Assembly: GCF_900110695.1 (NCBI RefSeq)
Contig: NZ_FOEH01000006.1
Location: 119,360 to 183,359, forward strand
Length of the DNA: 64,000 nucleotides
Source: Virgibacillus subterraneus
GTDB lineage: Bacteria; Bacillota; Bacilli; Bacillales; Amphibacillaceae
Reading direction: 5' to 3'
Position 1 is the first letter of the stretch. Each line of letters opens with the position of its first letter. A program made the position numbers and the translations under genes. This document shows positions 27,083 to 36,118 of the stretch, in pieces. The notes under the pieces were generated by a model. That model made no database searches. It saw nothing but the letters and a program-made list of their open reading frames with translations, and was not told the origin of the DNA.

Positions 27083-28424
27083 ATTTATCCATCATACTAC
27101 CTGCCTTGTATCCAATTATATTTATAGGATCCTTGGGTGACGAGTATGGTGGTGCATATCCGAGCTCAAGTTCTGCCAAATCTTCAACAGATATTTTCCC
27201 TTTCATTGCTGTAGCAATTACAGCTAGACGTTTATGAACGCCATCTTCACCAATGACTTGTGCTCCAAGAATTTGACCATTATTTTCTTCAAAGAGGATT
27301 TTCATGCTAATTTTCTCAGCTCCGGGATAATAACCTGCATGTGACAACGATTCATGGGTTACTTCTTTAAATGGGATAGCTAGTTTATTAAGTGCATGAC
27401 TACTGTATCCAGATACTGCAACGCTCAAATCAAAGACCTTAAAAATAGCTGAACCTTGTGTTCCTTTATAGGCCAAATCGTTATCCTGCAGATGGTTTGC
27501 GATAATAAATGCCTGTCTGTGCGCTGGCCAAGCCAGTGCTACATGGCGTGGCGTGTCAGTCAAATAGTCTTGTGTTTCAACCACATCCCCTAATGCATAT
27601 ATATCAGGGTCATTTGTTTGCATGTATTCATTAACTTTTATTGCCCCAGTTTCACCAATATCGAGTGAACTGTCCTCAGCGATTTTGGTATTCGGTTTTA
27701 TACCAACTGCTAGAATGGTCATGTCGGCCTGAATGCTTTTTCCACTGTTTAAATGTAGAGTTGAACCATTATTGGTAAATGAATCGAGACCATCCTCTAA
27801 GATAAGGTTAACTCCTTTCGCTTTTAAGTGGTCTTGGATTATTGTAGCCATGTCTTCGTCGACTAGCTTCATTACTTGTTTAGAGCGGTCAACCACAGTA
27901 CATTCTATATCTAGGGATTTTAGATTCTCTACCATTTCAAGTCCAACGAAACCGGCGCCTATTATCGCACAGGTGCGTGGCTTGTGTTCATTAATAAATG
28001 CATAGATGTCGTCCATATCTGGAATAGTATGCAACGTAAATGTCTGTTTAGGATTTAATCCTTTCAAGTTGGGTTCAATTGCAGAAGCACCAGGTGAAAG
28101 GACTAGTTTATTGTATGTTTCATGTTGGATTGCTCCATTATTTTTATATTCAATTTGCTTTTGTTCACGATTAATTGAAACAACTTCTGAATCTGTTTTG
28201 AGGTTTATATCATACTTTTTGGCAAATTCATGATTATCAACTAGTAAGTCATCCCGTTCATCAACGGTACCACCAATGTAATAAGGCATTCCGCAATTGG
28301 AGAAAGCTACGTAATTTCCTTTATCAAAAAGTATGATTTCTGATTCTTTGTCAACGCGGCGAATTTGTGCTGCAGCTGTTGCTCCGCCACCAACACCGCC
28401 GACAATAATAATTTGATTTGTCAT
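27081..28424 (-). CDS. CoA-disulfide reductase-like FAD/NAD(P)H oxidoreductase
   Basis: Flavoprotein of 447 residues. N-terminal FAD motif IIIVGGVGGGATAAAQIRR, redox-active Cys44 in FSNCGMPYYIGG, NAD-binding motif AIIGAGFVGLEMVENL, second FAD motif IYALGDVVE and a C-terminal dimerisation domain. A single active cysteine in SNCGMPY is shared by CoA-disulfide reductases and NADH oxidases/peroxidases. In low-thiol Gram-positives such enzymes keep coenzyme A reduced. ATG 28424 follows AGGAGG; an ATG seven codons earlier includes the ribosome site and is not the start. Exact specificity cannot be fixed from sequence. Confidence 0.85.
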   Translation of the reverse strand: MTNQIIIVGGVGGGATAAAQIRRVDKESEIILFDKGNYVAFSNCGMPYYIGGTVDERDDLLVDNHEFAKKYDINLKTDSEVVSINREQKQIEYKNNGAIQHETYNKLVLSPGASAIEPNLKGLNPKQTFTLHTIPDMDDIYAFINEHKPRTCAIIGAGFVGLEMVENLKSLDIECTVVDRSKQVMKLVDEDMATIIQDHLKAKGVNLILEDGLDSFTNNGSTLHLNSGKSIQADMTILAVGIKPNTKIAEDSSLDIGETGAIKVNEYMQTNDPDIYALGDVVETQDYLTDTPRHVALAWPAHRQAFIIANHLQDNDLAYKGTQGSAIFKVFDLSVAVSGYSSHALNKLAIPFKEVTHESLSHAGYYPGAEKISMKILFEENNGQILGAQVIGEDGVHKRLAVIATAMKGKISVEDLAELELGYAPPYSSPKDPINIIGYKAGSMMDK

Positions 28425-28572
28425 TTTTATTCCTCCTATTTTCAAAATTCCCCTTAATCCATTTTACTAATCATTTATGAATAAAGCTGTTTAAAGGTTT
28501 TAGGGGTATGTGGTATGTTTGTACTCAAACTGGCAGAATTATACAATAGAAGGATGAAGTATTGCCACTCGA

Positions 28573-28664
28573 AATGAGGATCCGCCCTCATGCTTAAAAC
28601 GAGGGTTTTCAAGCAAATAGCGGAATGAGGATCCGTCAAACAGTCGAAGCGGATCCTTGTTCCG
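28573..28664. repeat. Intergenic inverted-repeat element with GGATCC arms
   Basis: CGGAATGAGGATCCG (28621-28635) and CGGATCCTTGTTCCG (28650-28664) pair over 15 bp with two G-U pairs. AATGAGGATCCG also occurs directly repeated at 28573. A second hairpin is possible at CTTAAAACGAGGGTTTTCAAG. No gene lies in 28425-28757. Confidence 0.6.
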
Positions 28665-28729
28665 TTAATAAATGGGTTTTTCAACAAAGGCCCTTTGAAT
28701 GCTATCAGCAACAACAAAAGAACCATGAA

Positions 28730-28755
28730 AAAAGATGCCATATTCGGCATCTTTT
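28730..28755 (-). terminator. Terminator of the NSS transporter gene
   Basis: AAAGATGCC / GGCATCTTT stem; on the minus strand the hairpin is followed by T6. It lies three bases after the transporter stop. Confidence 0.88.
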
Positions 28756-28757
28756 CA

Positions 28758-30101
28758 TCATAATATTCCCAATGATCCTAAGAATACAATCACAATAGTA
28801 ATAGGCACTAACCATCGCATAATTTGGAACCATAGCTGATACATATTTGGTGACAAATTATTGCTTTCATTGAACTCTCGCCTCATCAGCGTTTTATCCA
28901 TCTTAAATCCAATAAACAATGCAATTAATAAACACCCACCAGGCAATAATATATTACTCACGAGAAAATCACTTGCATCAAAAATAGTCAGGTTGAAAAT
29001 TTTAAAATTAGCTAAAGTGCTCGAAGATAGTGCAGCTGGTATCCCTGCAATAAAGACAATCAAACCTGCAATCCATGCTACTTTTTTACGTGACCGTTGT
29101 TTATTAGCGGTAAAAGCCGACGTAATAATCTCCAGCATACTAAATGATGACGTTAGTATAGCAAATAAGAATAATAATAAAAATAAGCCTAAAAATATTT
29201 CCCCAAAAGGCATTTGAGCAAATGCTTCAGGTAAAACCATGAATAATAATCCTGGCCCCGCTGTTGGCTCAAGTCCAAATGAGAAGACAACAGGGAAGAT
29301 GGCTAAACCAGCTAACAGGGAAACGAAAATATTCATAATTGATACAGAACCTGCTGAAAACGGTAAGCTAACATCTTTCCCTAAGTAGGAACTATACGTA
29401 ACCATTACCGAGAAACCTACTGCTAAGGAGAAGAAGGACTGCCCTAATGCGTACAAAACACTTTCGCCGGTTATTTTGGAAAAGTCAGGCTGAAGAAAGA
29501 ATCTCAATCCTTCCGAAGCTCCTTCAAATGTGACGGAGCGAATGACTAATACAATAAAAAAGATGAACAATAATGGCATTAATATTTTACTTGCCTTTTC
29601 AATACCGCCTTTGATACCAAATGTAATAACAACAATATTTATGATTAAGAATAATCCTAAACCTAAAATCGTTATCAAAGGATTTCCGGTAATCATACCA
29701 AATAATTGCTCATAGTTGGCGTTGTCTTTAATTATTAAACCTGGGATGGATAATGCACTATAAATTAGTACCCATCCACCTACGACACTGTAAAACGACA
29801 TAAGGACAAATGATCCAAATACACCCAAACGACCAATTATTGACCAGCCACTTTCAGGTGCAAGTTTTTTGAAAGCACTAATCGCTTCTTTTTGTGCCCC
29901 GCGTCCTATTATAAATTCAGAAATTAATAAAGGAAGGCCGATGATAACTGTAAACGCAATAAAAAGTAGAAAAAAGGCGCCGCCACCATTCATTCCGGTC
30001 ATATAGGGGAATTTCCATATTGCCCCAAGACCTATTGCCGCACCTGTTGATGATAAAATAAAGCCAAGTCTGGATGACCATTGATCTCTTTCTGAATTCA
30101 T
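28758..30101 (-). CDS. Sodium-dependent amino-acid transporter, NSS family
   Basis: Membrane transporter of 447 residues with eleven to twelve helices. The N terminus WSSRLGFILSSTGAAIGLGA, IWKFPYMTGMNGGGAFFLLF is the sodium- and substrate-binding helix 1 of the neurotransmitter:sodium symporter family. It follows the kynurenine-pathway genes in the same orientation, with a 77-bp gap. Characterised bacterial NSS proteins include tryptophan and tyrosine transporters (TnaT, Tyt1). Context therefore suggests tryptophan or kynurenine uptake (inference). The ATG follows AAGGGAGG. Confidence 0.9.
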   Translation of the reverse strand: MNSERDQWSSRLGFILSSTGAAIGLGAIWKFPYMTGMNGGGAFFLLFIAFTVIIGLPLLISEFIIGRGAQKEAISAFKKLAPESGWSIIGRLGVFGSFVLMSFYSVVGGWVLIYSALSIPGLIIKDNANYEQLFGMITGNPLITILGLGLFLIINIVVITFGIKGGIEKASKILMPLLFIFFIVLVIRSVTFEGASEGLRFFLQPDFSKITGESVLYALGQSFFSLAVGFSVMVTYSSYLGKDVSLPFSAGSVSIMNIFVSLLAGLAIFPVVFSFGLEPTAGPGLLFMVLPEAFAQMPFGEIFLGLFLLLFLFAILTSSFSMLEIITSAFTANKQRSRKKVAWIAGLIVFIAGIPAALSSSTLANFKIFNLTIFDASDFLVSNILLPGGCLLIALFIGFKMDKTLMRREFNESNNLSPNMYQLWFQIMRWLVPITIVIVFLGSLGIL

Positions 30102-30178
30102 ATTTTGCCTCCCTTTTCTTTAATGTTGTACAGTATTATATCATTATTTACTCTTTGCGCAAAAAAATAGACAAAGAT

Positions 30179-31015
30179 TTATATTTTAGTTCTTAAATCC
30201 CACAATTCAGGAAAGAAGTAGTGATCCAATACTTGTTTTAGGTAACCGACTCCAGATGAACCGCCTGTTCCCGTTTTATGTCCAATAATCCGTTCGACCG
30301 TTTTCATATGGCGAAAGCGCCATTGCTGGAACCAATCTTCAACATCGACCAATTTCTCTGCAAGCTGATAGAGCTCCCAATGGTCGGATACGTTCCGATA
30401 TACTTTCATCCAGGCCTGTTCAACTGAGTCATCCTTTTCATATGTTTTGGAAAAATCGCGATTAAGTACATCTGGATTAATATCAAAACCGTTACGTGCT
30501 AATGCCTGAATCGAAACGTCATAAAGCCCTGGTTTATAGTAGGCATCTTCCAATATTGCATGGATCTCTGGGTCCTTTTTGTAAATCTTAAGGACATGTG
30601 GTGTTTTATAACCTAAAACAAATTCAACCAAACGATATTGATAGGATTGGAAACCGGATGCATTGCCAAGTTTGTCACGAAACTCCATGTATTCAGCAGG
30701 TGTTAATGTTGATAGCACATCCCAAGCCTGGATAATTTGTTCCTGAATTTTAGAAACACGTGCAAGCATTTTAAACGAAGTATGCAGGTCATCTTCCTGA
30801 ATCGAGGTCACAGCAGCTTTCGTCTCATGAATAATTAATTTAAGCCAAAGCTCACTGACATGATGAATGATGATAAATAACATTTCATCATGATGTCCAG
30901 ATAAACGTTTCTGGCTAGTCAGTAACTGATTTAGCTGCAAGTAATCACCGTAGTTCATATCTTCCATAAAATCGGTATGAATCCCCTCTTCATTAGTGAA
31001 CTTATTATCGCTCAA
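30179..31015 (-). CDS. kynA: Tryptophan 2,3-dioxygenase
   Basis: Heme dioxygenase of 278 residues that opens the indole ring to N-formylkynurenine. Recognised by [58 protein letters not shown] and the C-terminal [16 protein letters not shown] substrate loop, all characteristic of the family. Length is normal for bacterial KynA (about 280). AAGGAGG precedes the ATG. Third gene of a kynU-kynB-kynA operon. Confidence 0.96.
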   Translation of the reverse strand: MSDNKFTNEEGIHTDFMEDMNYGDYLQLNQLLTSQKRLSGHHDEMLFIIIHHVSELWLKLIIHETKAAVTSIQEDDLHTSFKMLARVSKIQEQIIQAWDVLSTLTPAEYMEFRDKLGNASGFQSYQYRLVEFVLGYKTPHVLKIYKKDPEIHAILEDAYYKPGLYDVSIQALARNGFDINPDVLNRDFSKTYEKDDSVEQAWMKVYRNVSDHWELYQLAEKLVDVEDWFQQWRFRHMKTVERIIGHKTGTGGSSGVGYLKQVLDHYFFPELWDLRTKI

Positions 31016-31029
31016 AAAAATTTCCTCCT

Positions 31030-31662
31030 TTAACTAAGTGATCTTAATACAGCGCGGACTGGACTAGCATCAGCACCTGTAATAGCGAGCGGGACAGCAA
31101 CTAGCTCGTAATCTCCTGGTACTACATGGTCGAGCATGAGGTTTTCCAAAATAAAAATCCCATTGTCATATAATGCATGATGGGTGGCCAAATCTTTACT
31201 ATCAGGAGCATCAACTGAAGGCATGTCAACACCGATTAGTTTTACGCCTTTTTCCTTTAAAAAAGGAGCAACACCAGGGTTTAAATCTGGCATTTTATCT
31301 GGGAAGCGGTTTGGATTATTTGGCAGAGAGGTATGCAACAACACTCTCGAGATACCTTTGAATTCATAACCCTGAAATGTTTCGGCTGTAATTTTTTCTG
31401 CATCACTAACATCAATTACTTTTGCTTTTCCAATCGCTAGATTTATGTCAAGCTCTTCTATCGTTTTTCCCTTTGAATCATAGTGAAAAGGTGCATCAAT
31501 ATGTGTTCCGGTGTGTAAACTTCCTGTCATTTGCCCGACATTAACTGATCCGGTTTGTTCTATTGAATAGGTAAGTGAATAGTCAAATGGCGTGTCTCCT
31601 GGAAAGTGTGCCATATCATTTGTTAATGGTTGTGAGATATCAATCCACTTTGATTCTGTCAT
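31030..31662 (-). CDS. kynB: Kynurenine formamidase
   Basis: Cyclase-family metal-dependent hydrolase of 210 residues converting N-formylkynurenine to kynurenine. It shows [20 protein letters not shown], the metal motif [11 protein letters not shown] (HxGTHxDxPxH) and [18 protein letters not shown]. The ATG overlaps the kynU stop by one base (TAATG), so translation is coupled. Length and motifs match bacterial KynB. Confidence 0.95.
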   Translation of the reverse strand: MTESKWIDISQPLTNDMAHFPGDTPFDYSLTYSIEQTGSVNVGQMTGSLHTGTHIDAPFHYDSKGKTIEELDINLAIGKAKVIDVSDAEKITAETFQGYEFKGISRVLLHTSLPNNPNRFPDKMPDLNPGVAPFLKEKGVKLIGVDMPSVDAPDSKDLATHHALYDNGIFILENLMLDHVVPGDYELVAVPLAITGADASPVRAVLRSLS

Positions 31663-32933
31663 TATGCAATTACCCCCCGTTTGTTTTCATATCTTTTATA
31701 GCGTTCTTCCTTCATAATTTGTTTGAGAGTATGAACAGTTTTCCACACTTCTTCAAATGTATTATACAAAGCAACCGGGGCAAGGCGAATTCCGTTAGGC
31801 GTCCGAAAATCCGGTACGATTCCATCGGCTTTCAATGCTTTGCAGATACGAGCGGCTTCCTTGTGCTCAAGGAAAATATGGCCACCACGAGTAACCTCAT
31901 CTGTCGGACTAACTACAGTAAAATTATAATCGGATAATTCACTGTCGATTAGTTCCATTAAATAGTGAGTAAGCTCAAGAGATTTTTGGCGAACCTGTTT
32001 AATCCCTGCTTCATTAAATATTTCCAATGACCCAAGTAGAGGTGCAGCACTTAATAAGTGTGGTGTACCAATTTGATAGGCACCAGCGTCCTCAGCCGGT
32101 GTCAAAGTATGCTCCATATCGAATTGTTTTTCTTTTGAAGAACTGAACCAGCCAGCAAGTCCTGGTTCATTGCCGAAATGTTTTTGATTAACATACAGAC
32201 CGGCAACACTTCCCGGACCAGCATTTAAATGTTTATAGGTACACCAGAATGCAAAATCAACACCCCACTCGGATAGTTGATGTGGGATTGCACCAATTGA
32301 ATGACACAAATCAAAACCGATTGTAATATTGCGTTTATGTGCTTCTTTGGTTAACCTTTCCATATCAAGAATTTGTCCGCTCCGGTAGAGAACTCCTGGC
32401 AGCACAATTAAAGCTACATCATCAGCCATGGCTTTTACAATATCCTCTGTCTCAAGTGTATTTCCATTTCTGCTTTTTACTTGAATAAGGTGCTCATCTG
32501 GATCATACCCTTTTAGTTTTAATTGACTTTTCAGAGCATAAATATCAGAAGGGAAGTTTAATTCATCTGCAAGTATTTTGGTTTTCTTGTTGTTCGGTTT
32601 ATAAAAACTGGCAACAAGCTGATGCATGTTCGTCGTTGTGGATCCCGTTACAATTACTTCATCCTTTTTTGCTCCTATTAAAGGTGCGGTCATCGATCCT
32701 AATTTTTCGGATAAATAAAACCAGGGATGTTCTCCCTCAGTCCATCCATCTATCGCGTATTTTTTCCATGCGTTAACGGCGTCATCTACCGCTTGTTCAG
32801 CTCGCATTGATAAGAGCCCTAATGAATTACCATCTAAATAGATGGTCCCATTTGATATATAAAACTCCTTACGAAAATCTTTTAAGTTATCTTTTTGATC
32901 TAATTGGTTCGCATATGTTTTCTCCGTGTTCAT
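31662..32933 (-). CDS. kynU: Kynureninase
   Basis: PLP enzyme of 423 residues splitting kynurenine to anthranilate and alanine. [12 protein letters not shown] near the N terminus, [35 protein letters not shown] and the PLP-lysine block [19 protein letters not shown] are diagnostic. The ATG at 32933 lies eight bases after GAGG; the longer frame to 33158 runs through a repeat and is not coding. Its likely promoter lies in repeat copy B. No gene for anthranilate breakdown is in the window. Confidence 0.96.
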   Translation of the reverse strand: MNTEKTYANQLDQKDNLKDFRKEFYISNGTIYLDGNSLGLLSMRAEQAVDDAVNAWKKYAIDGWTEGEHPWFYLSEKLGSMTAPLIGAKKDEVIVTGSTTTNMHQLVASFYKPNNKKTKILADELNFPSDIYALKSQLKLKGYDPDEHLIQVKSRNGNTLETEDIVKAMADDVALIVLPGVLYRSGQILDMERLTKEAHKRNITIGFDLCHSIGAIPHQLSEWGVDFAFWCTYKHLNAGPGSVAGLYVNQKHFGNEPGLAGWFSSSKEKQFDMEHTLTPAEDAGAYQIGTPHLLSAAPLLGSLEIFNEAGIKQVRQKSLELTHYLMELIDSELSDYNFTVVSPTDEVTRGGHIFLEHKEAARICKALKADGIVPDFRTPNGIRLAPVALYNTFEEVWKTVHTLKQIMKEERYKRYENKRGVIA

Positions 32934-32969
32934 ATTATCATACCTCATTTGTTCAGAAATTTTTTGACA

Positions 32970-33041
32970 GTTAAGAAAGGATTTATACTTTCTTACTGTA
33001 AAAGTACAACTAAGGCTTTGCGATAAGCCAAGTTTTCTAAC
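32970..33041. repeat. Dispersed palindromic repeat, copy B (kynU leader)
   Basis: GTTAAGAAAGGATTTATACT, TTCTTACTGTAAAAGTACAA and CTAAGGCTTTGCGATAAGCC, ending AAGTTTTCTAAC. Both ends are imperfect inverted repeats (GTTAAGAAA / TTTTCTAAC). It is a shorter version lacking about 16 bp of the right-hand hairpin. Confidence 0.8.
32982..33009 (-). promoter_or_regulatory. Candidate promoter of the kyn operon inside the repeat
   Basis: Read on the minus strand: TTGTAC (33009-33004), 16-bp spacer, TATAAA (32987-32982), about 50 bp before the kynU start. All of it lies within repeat copy B, and the same arrangement (TTGCAC-16-TATAAA) is present in copy C. Confidence 0.5.
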
Positions 33042-33152
33042 CACCTTCATAATAACAATGAATGAGGGGGTTTGAAACTTATATCTTTTGATTATTGGAA
33101 TGAAAAGTAAACAAGACTTTCGAATCATTTGAATTCTGTATATTAAAAACAA

Positions 33153-33181
33153 TTGCAAATTTTAAAATACTGATTTATACT
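33153..33181 (+). promoter_or_regulatory. Candidate promoter of the aminotransferase operon
   Basis: TTGCAA (33153-33158), 17-bp spacer, TATACT (33176-33181), about 50 bp upstream of the aminotransferase start. It is divergent from the kyn promoter, leaving about 140 bp between the two. Confidence 0.6.
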
Positions 33182-33232
33182 TAAATTAGATATGAAACAA
33201 CGTTTTACTATATGAAATACGGAGGTGAAAGA

Positions 33233-34414
33233 ATGAACTTTGTTTCTGACAAAGTAAAGAATTTGTCACCCTATTTATTTTCAGAGTTTCAACGAAAGAA
33301 AAAGGAACTGGAAGCAAGTGGAGTAGATGTAATCGATTTAGGGATTGGTGCGCCTGATCTGCCGACACCAGATTTTGTGATTGATAGATTGACTGAGGAG
33401 TCCAGGATTTCTGAAAATCACCGGTATTCGACATATAGCGGATGCGTAGAGTACAAAGAGGCAGTAGCTGATTTTTATAAGAAACATTATAATGTTGACT
33501 TAGATCCATTCACGGAGGTTATGGCTGTAATTGGCTCAAAGGAAGGAATAGCCAACTTAATGCAAGCTACGCTAAACCATAATGACATGGTATTAGTTCC
33601 TGATCCTGGTTATCCTGTCTATCGGACAGCTGTTCATTTAGCTGGAGGAGAAAGTGTTCCACTACCATTGGATATACAGAATGGCTATATTCCATTATAT
33701 GACCAAGTTGAGGGTGCTGCAGTAAAACGGGCAAAATTAATGCTTTTAAATTACCCGAGTAACCCAACGGCGGCAACTGTAGGTTATAACACATTTTTGA
33801 AAGCGATTACATTTGCTGGAATAAATAATCTTTTGCTCGTTCATGATGCCGCCTATGACATGGTTACTTACAACGGGTACAAGGCGCCTAGTGTGATGCA
33901 AGTTCCTGGTGCGAAAGAAAATGCTGTGGAATTTGGGTCCTTGTCAAAGAGCTTTAATATGACTGGTTGGCGTATTGGTTTCATGGTTGGAAATAAAGAA
34001 GTTATTAAGGCATTATCAACGTTTAAAAGCAACATTGATACGTGTCAATTCCTCCCTATTCAAAAAGCGGCTGCTACTGCGTTGAAAAGTGATTTTTCCC
34101 AAGTAGCCAAGAATAACAAGATTTATCAGGAACGAATGGAGAAATTACACAATGCCTTCCAGGAACTTGGTATCTATGCTGATAAGCCGAACGGCACCAT
34201 TTTCCTTTGGGCAAAGGTTCCTGATGGCTTTAATTCCATGTCATTCGCTAATAAATTACTGGAGGAAGCAGGAGTTATCGTAACACCTGGAAACGCGTTC
34301 GGCCCACGTGGTGAAGGCTTTATCAGAGTAGCGCTGACAGTTACTACCGAACGTTTAGATGATGTGATTGAAAGGATTCAAAAGTTAGATTTTAAGGAGG
34401 TGGTCCAAAAGTGA
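33233..34414 (+). CDS. Class I/II aminotransferase, probable 2-aminoadipate aminotransferase
   Basis: PLP aminotransferase of 393 residues, fold type I. IDLGIGAPDLPTP, YSTYSGCVEYKEAVADFYKK, NYPSNPTAA, HDAAYDMVTY and the PLP lysine Lys239 in GSLSKSFNMTGWRIGFMVG are canonical. Overall it resembles the LL-diaminopimelate / alanine-type aminotransferases (DapL/AlaA-like). ATG 33233 follows GGAGGTG. Operon position with lysine 6-dehydrogenase and a semialdehyde dehydrogenase suggests that it turns 2-aminoadipate into 2-oxoadipate (inference; another amino acid is possible). The stop overlaps the next start (GTGA). Confidence 0.88.
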   Translation: MNFVSDKVKNLSPYLFSEFQRKKKELEASGVDVIDLGIGAPDLPTPDFVIDRLTEESRISENHRYSTYSGCVEYKEAVADFYKKHYNVDLDPFTEVMAVIGSKEGIANLMQATLNHNDMVLVPDPGYPVYRTAVHLAGGESVPLPLDIQNGYIPLYDQVEGAAVKRAKLMLLNYPSNPTAATVGYNTFLKAITFAGINNLLLVHDAAYDMVTYNGYKAPSVMQVPGAKENAVEFGSLSKSFNMTGWRIGFMVGNKEVIKALSTFKSNIDTCQFLPIQKAAATALKSDFSQVAKNNKIYQERMEKLHNAFQELGIYADKPNGTIFLWAKVPDGFNSMSFANKLLEEAGVIVTPGNAFGPRGEGFIRVALTVTTERLDDVIERIQKLDFKEVVQK

Positions 34415-36087
34415 AGAGTACGGTAGAAGCAACACGAATAACGAAGACCATAACAGCAGCTCAAGCAATCGTGGAATGCTTGAAAATAGAGGGGATTAAA
34501 AATGTGTTTTGTGTTCCTGGTGAAAGTTATTTGCCTGTATTAGACGCATTGCATGACGAGAAGAGTATTCGTGTTTTAAGTGCAAGACATGAGAGTGGAG
34601 CGGCATTTATGGCTGAAGGGTATGCAAAGTCGACCTTAAAACCTGGTATTGTGCTTGCCACACGTGGCGTTGGGGCGGCAAACCTATCAATTGGAGTGCA
34701 TACTGCATTCCAAGACTCAACTCCAATGGTCGTATTTCTAGGACAGGTACATAGCAAGTTTAGAGGCAGAGAGGGATTTCAGGAAGTTGATCTTGACCGT
34801 TATTTTCAGCACATTGCCAAGTGGGCAGTGGAGGTTAAGGATGCGGAGCGCATGCCTGAAATTGTTCAGAGGGCATTCCGAATTGCTCAAACTGGAAGAC
34901 CGGGACCAGTAATTATTTCGCTGCCGGAGGATGTTCTCCCAGTTGAAGCTGCTATGCAATTTGGACCTGTAACCGTTAATCCGTCACCAGTACCAGCGCA
35001 ACAGGAAATTGACCATGTTGAAGAATTGCTTTCATCAGCAAAGAAACCATTGATTATAGCTGGAGGTGGAGTGAAAAGCTCGCAGGCAGAAGAACATCTG
35101 GTAGCTTTTGCTGAAAAGTATAAAATCCCTGTAATGGCAGCGTTTCGCAGGCAGGATGTTTTTCCGAATAATCATCCATTATATGTAGGGCATCTTGGGC
35201 TTGGGACCAATAAAAAAGTGCTGCAAACCGTAGAGCAGGCAGATCTGGTTATCGCACTCGGCACCCGTCTTTCAGAGGTAACAACACAGGATTATCAAAT
35301 TATTACAGCAAACAAACAACTTATCCATATTGATTTAAGTTATGACACAATCGGAAAGGTTTACGCACCTGATGCAGGAATTGTAGCTGATGTAGGTGAA
35401 GCATTACAAGTGTTAGCTAAGATAGATGTCGATTGTTCATGGATTAATTGGGTGAAAGAGCGTCGTCAAGCACATGAGGAGGTAAACAGTTTAAATGTTT
35501 CTCATAATGACGGAATCAATAAACATATTATTGCGTTGATGGAAAAAAAGTTGCCCAAAGATGCTTTATTAACAAATGATGCGGGTAATTTTGCTGGTTG
35601 GCTGCATGCCTTTTATCCATTTACCGAAAAACATACGTATGTAGGGCCAACATCTGGAGCGATGGGTTATGGAATGCCAGCAGCGCTTGGGGCGAAATTG
35701 GCCTTTCCGGAAAAAACAGTTGTTTCTTTATCTGGTGACGGAGGTTTTATGATGACCGTTCAGGAGCTGGAAACAGCAGTTAGAAATAATATTCCAGTCA
35801 TATGTCTTGTTTTTAATAATAACATGTATGGAACCATTCGCATGCACCAGGAAATTCAGTACCCGGAGAAAGTGGTTGGTACTGATTTAGGAACTGTTTC
35901 CTTTAAAAATTTAGCGATTAGTGTTGGTGCTGACGGTTATCAGGTTACTACAATAGAGGCGTTTGCTGAAGCTCTTGAAATGGCCTTAGAAAAAAACAGA
36001 CCAGCAGTGATTGAGATTTTGACCGACAAAGAACAGATTTCAGTTTCATCCACGATTACGCAAATTCGTGATCGTGCTACAAAATAG
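34411..36087 (+). CDS. Thiamine-diphosphate enzyme, probable 2-oxoadipate decarboxylase
   Basis: TPP enzyme of 558 residues in the acetolactate synthase / benzoylformate decarboxylase superfamily. N-terminal pyrimidine domain with catalytic Glu38 in FCVPGESYLPVLDAL, central domain (about 200-330), C-terminal diphosphate-binding domain with LSGDGGFMMTVQELETA (Asp443) and NNNMYG. It starts with GTG overlapping the aminotransferase stop. A biosynthetic acetolactate synthase would normally have a regulatory subunit and ilv neighbours; neither is present. The locus suggests decarboxylation of 2-oxoadipate to glutarate semialdehyde (inference). Confidence 0.85.
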   Translation: MKSTVEATRITKTITAAQAIVECLKIEGIKNVFCVPGESYLPVLDALHDEKSIRVLSARHESGAAFMAEGYAKSTLKPGIVLATRGVGAANLSIGVHTAFQDSTPMVVFLGQVHSKFRGREGFQEVDLDRYFQHIAKWAVEVKDAERMPEIVQRAFRIAQTGRPGPVIISLPEDVLPVEAAMQFGPVTVNPSPVPAQQEIDHVEELLSSAKKPLIIAGGGVKSSQAEEHLVAFAEKYKIPVMAAFRRQDVFPNNHPLYVGHLGLGTNKKVLQTVEQADLVIALGTRLSEVTTQDYQIITANKQLIHIDLSYDTIGKVYAPDAGIVADVGEALQVLAKIDVDCSWINWVKERRQAHEEVNSLNVSHNDGINKHIIALMEKKLPKDALLTNDAGNFAGWLHAFYPFTEKHTYVGPTSGAMGYGMPAALGAKLAFPEKTVVSLSGDGGFMMTVQELETAVRNNIPVICLVFNNNMYGTIRMHQEIQYPEKVVGTDLGTVSFKNLAISVGADGYQVTTIEAFAEALEMALEKNRPAVIEILTDKEQISVSSTITQIRDRATK

Positions 36088-36118
36088 ATTACACACTAAT
36101 TTTTAGGAGGTATTTAGA

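Noticed and set aside
33001..33041. T-box or riboswitch controlling kynU
   Set aside because: The hairpins belong to the dispersed repeat found at unrelated genes; no T-box sequence is present.
34411..36087. Biosynthetic acetolactate synthase (ilvB)
   Set aside because: No regulatory subunit, no other branched-chain genes, and it is start-stop coupled to an aminotransferase in a catabolic cluster; kept only as a family resemblance.
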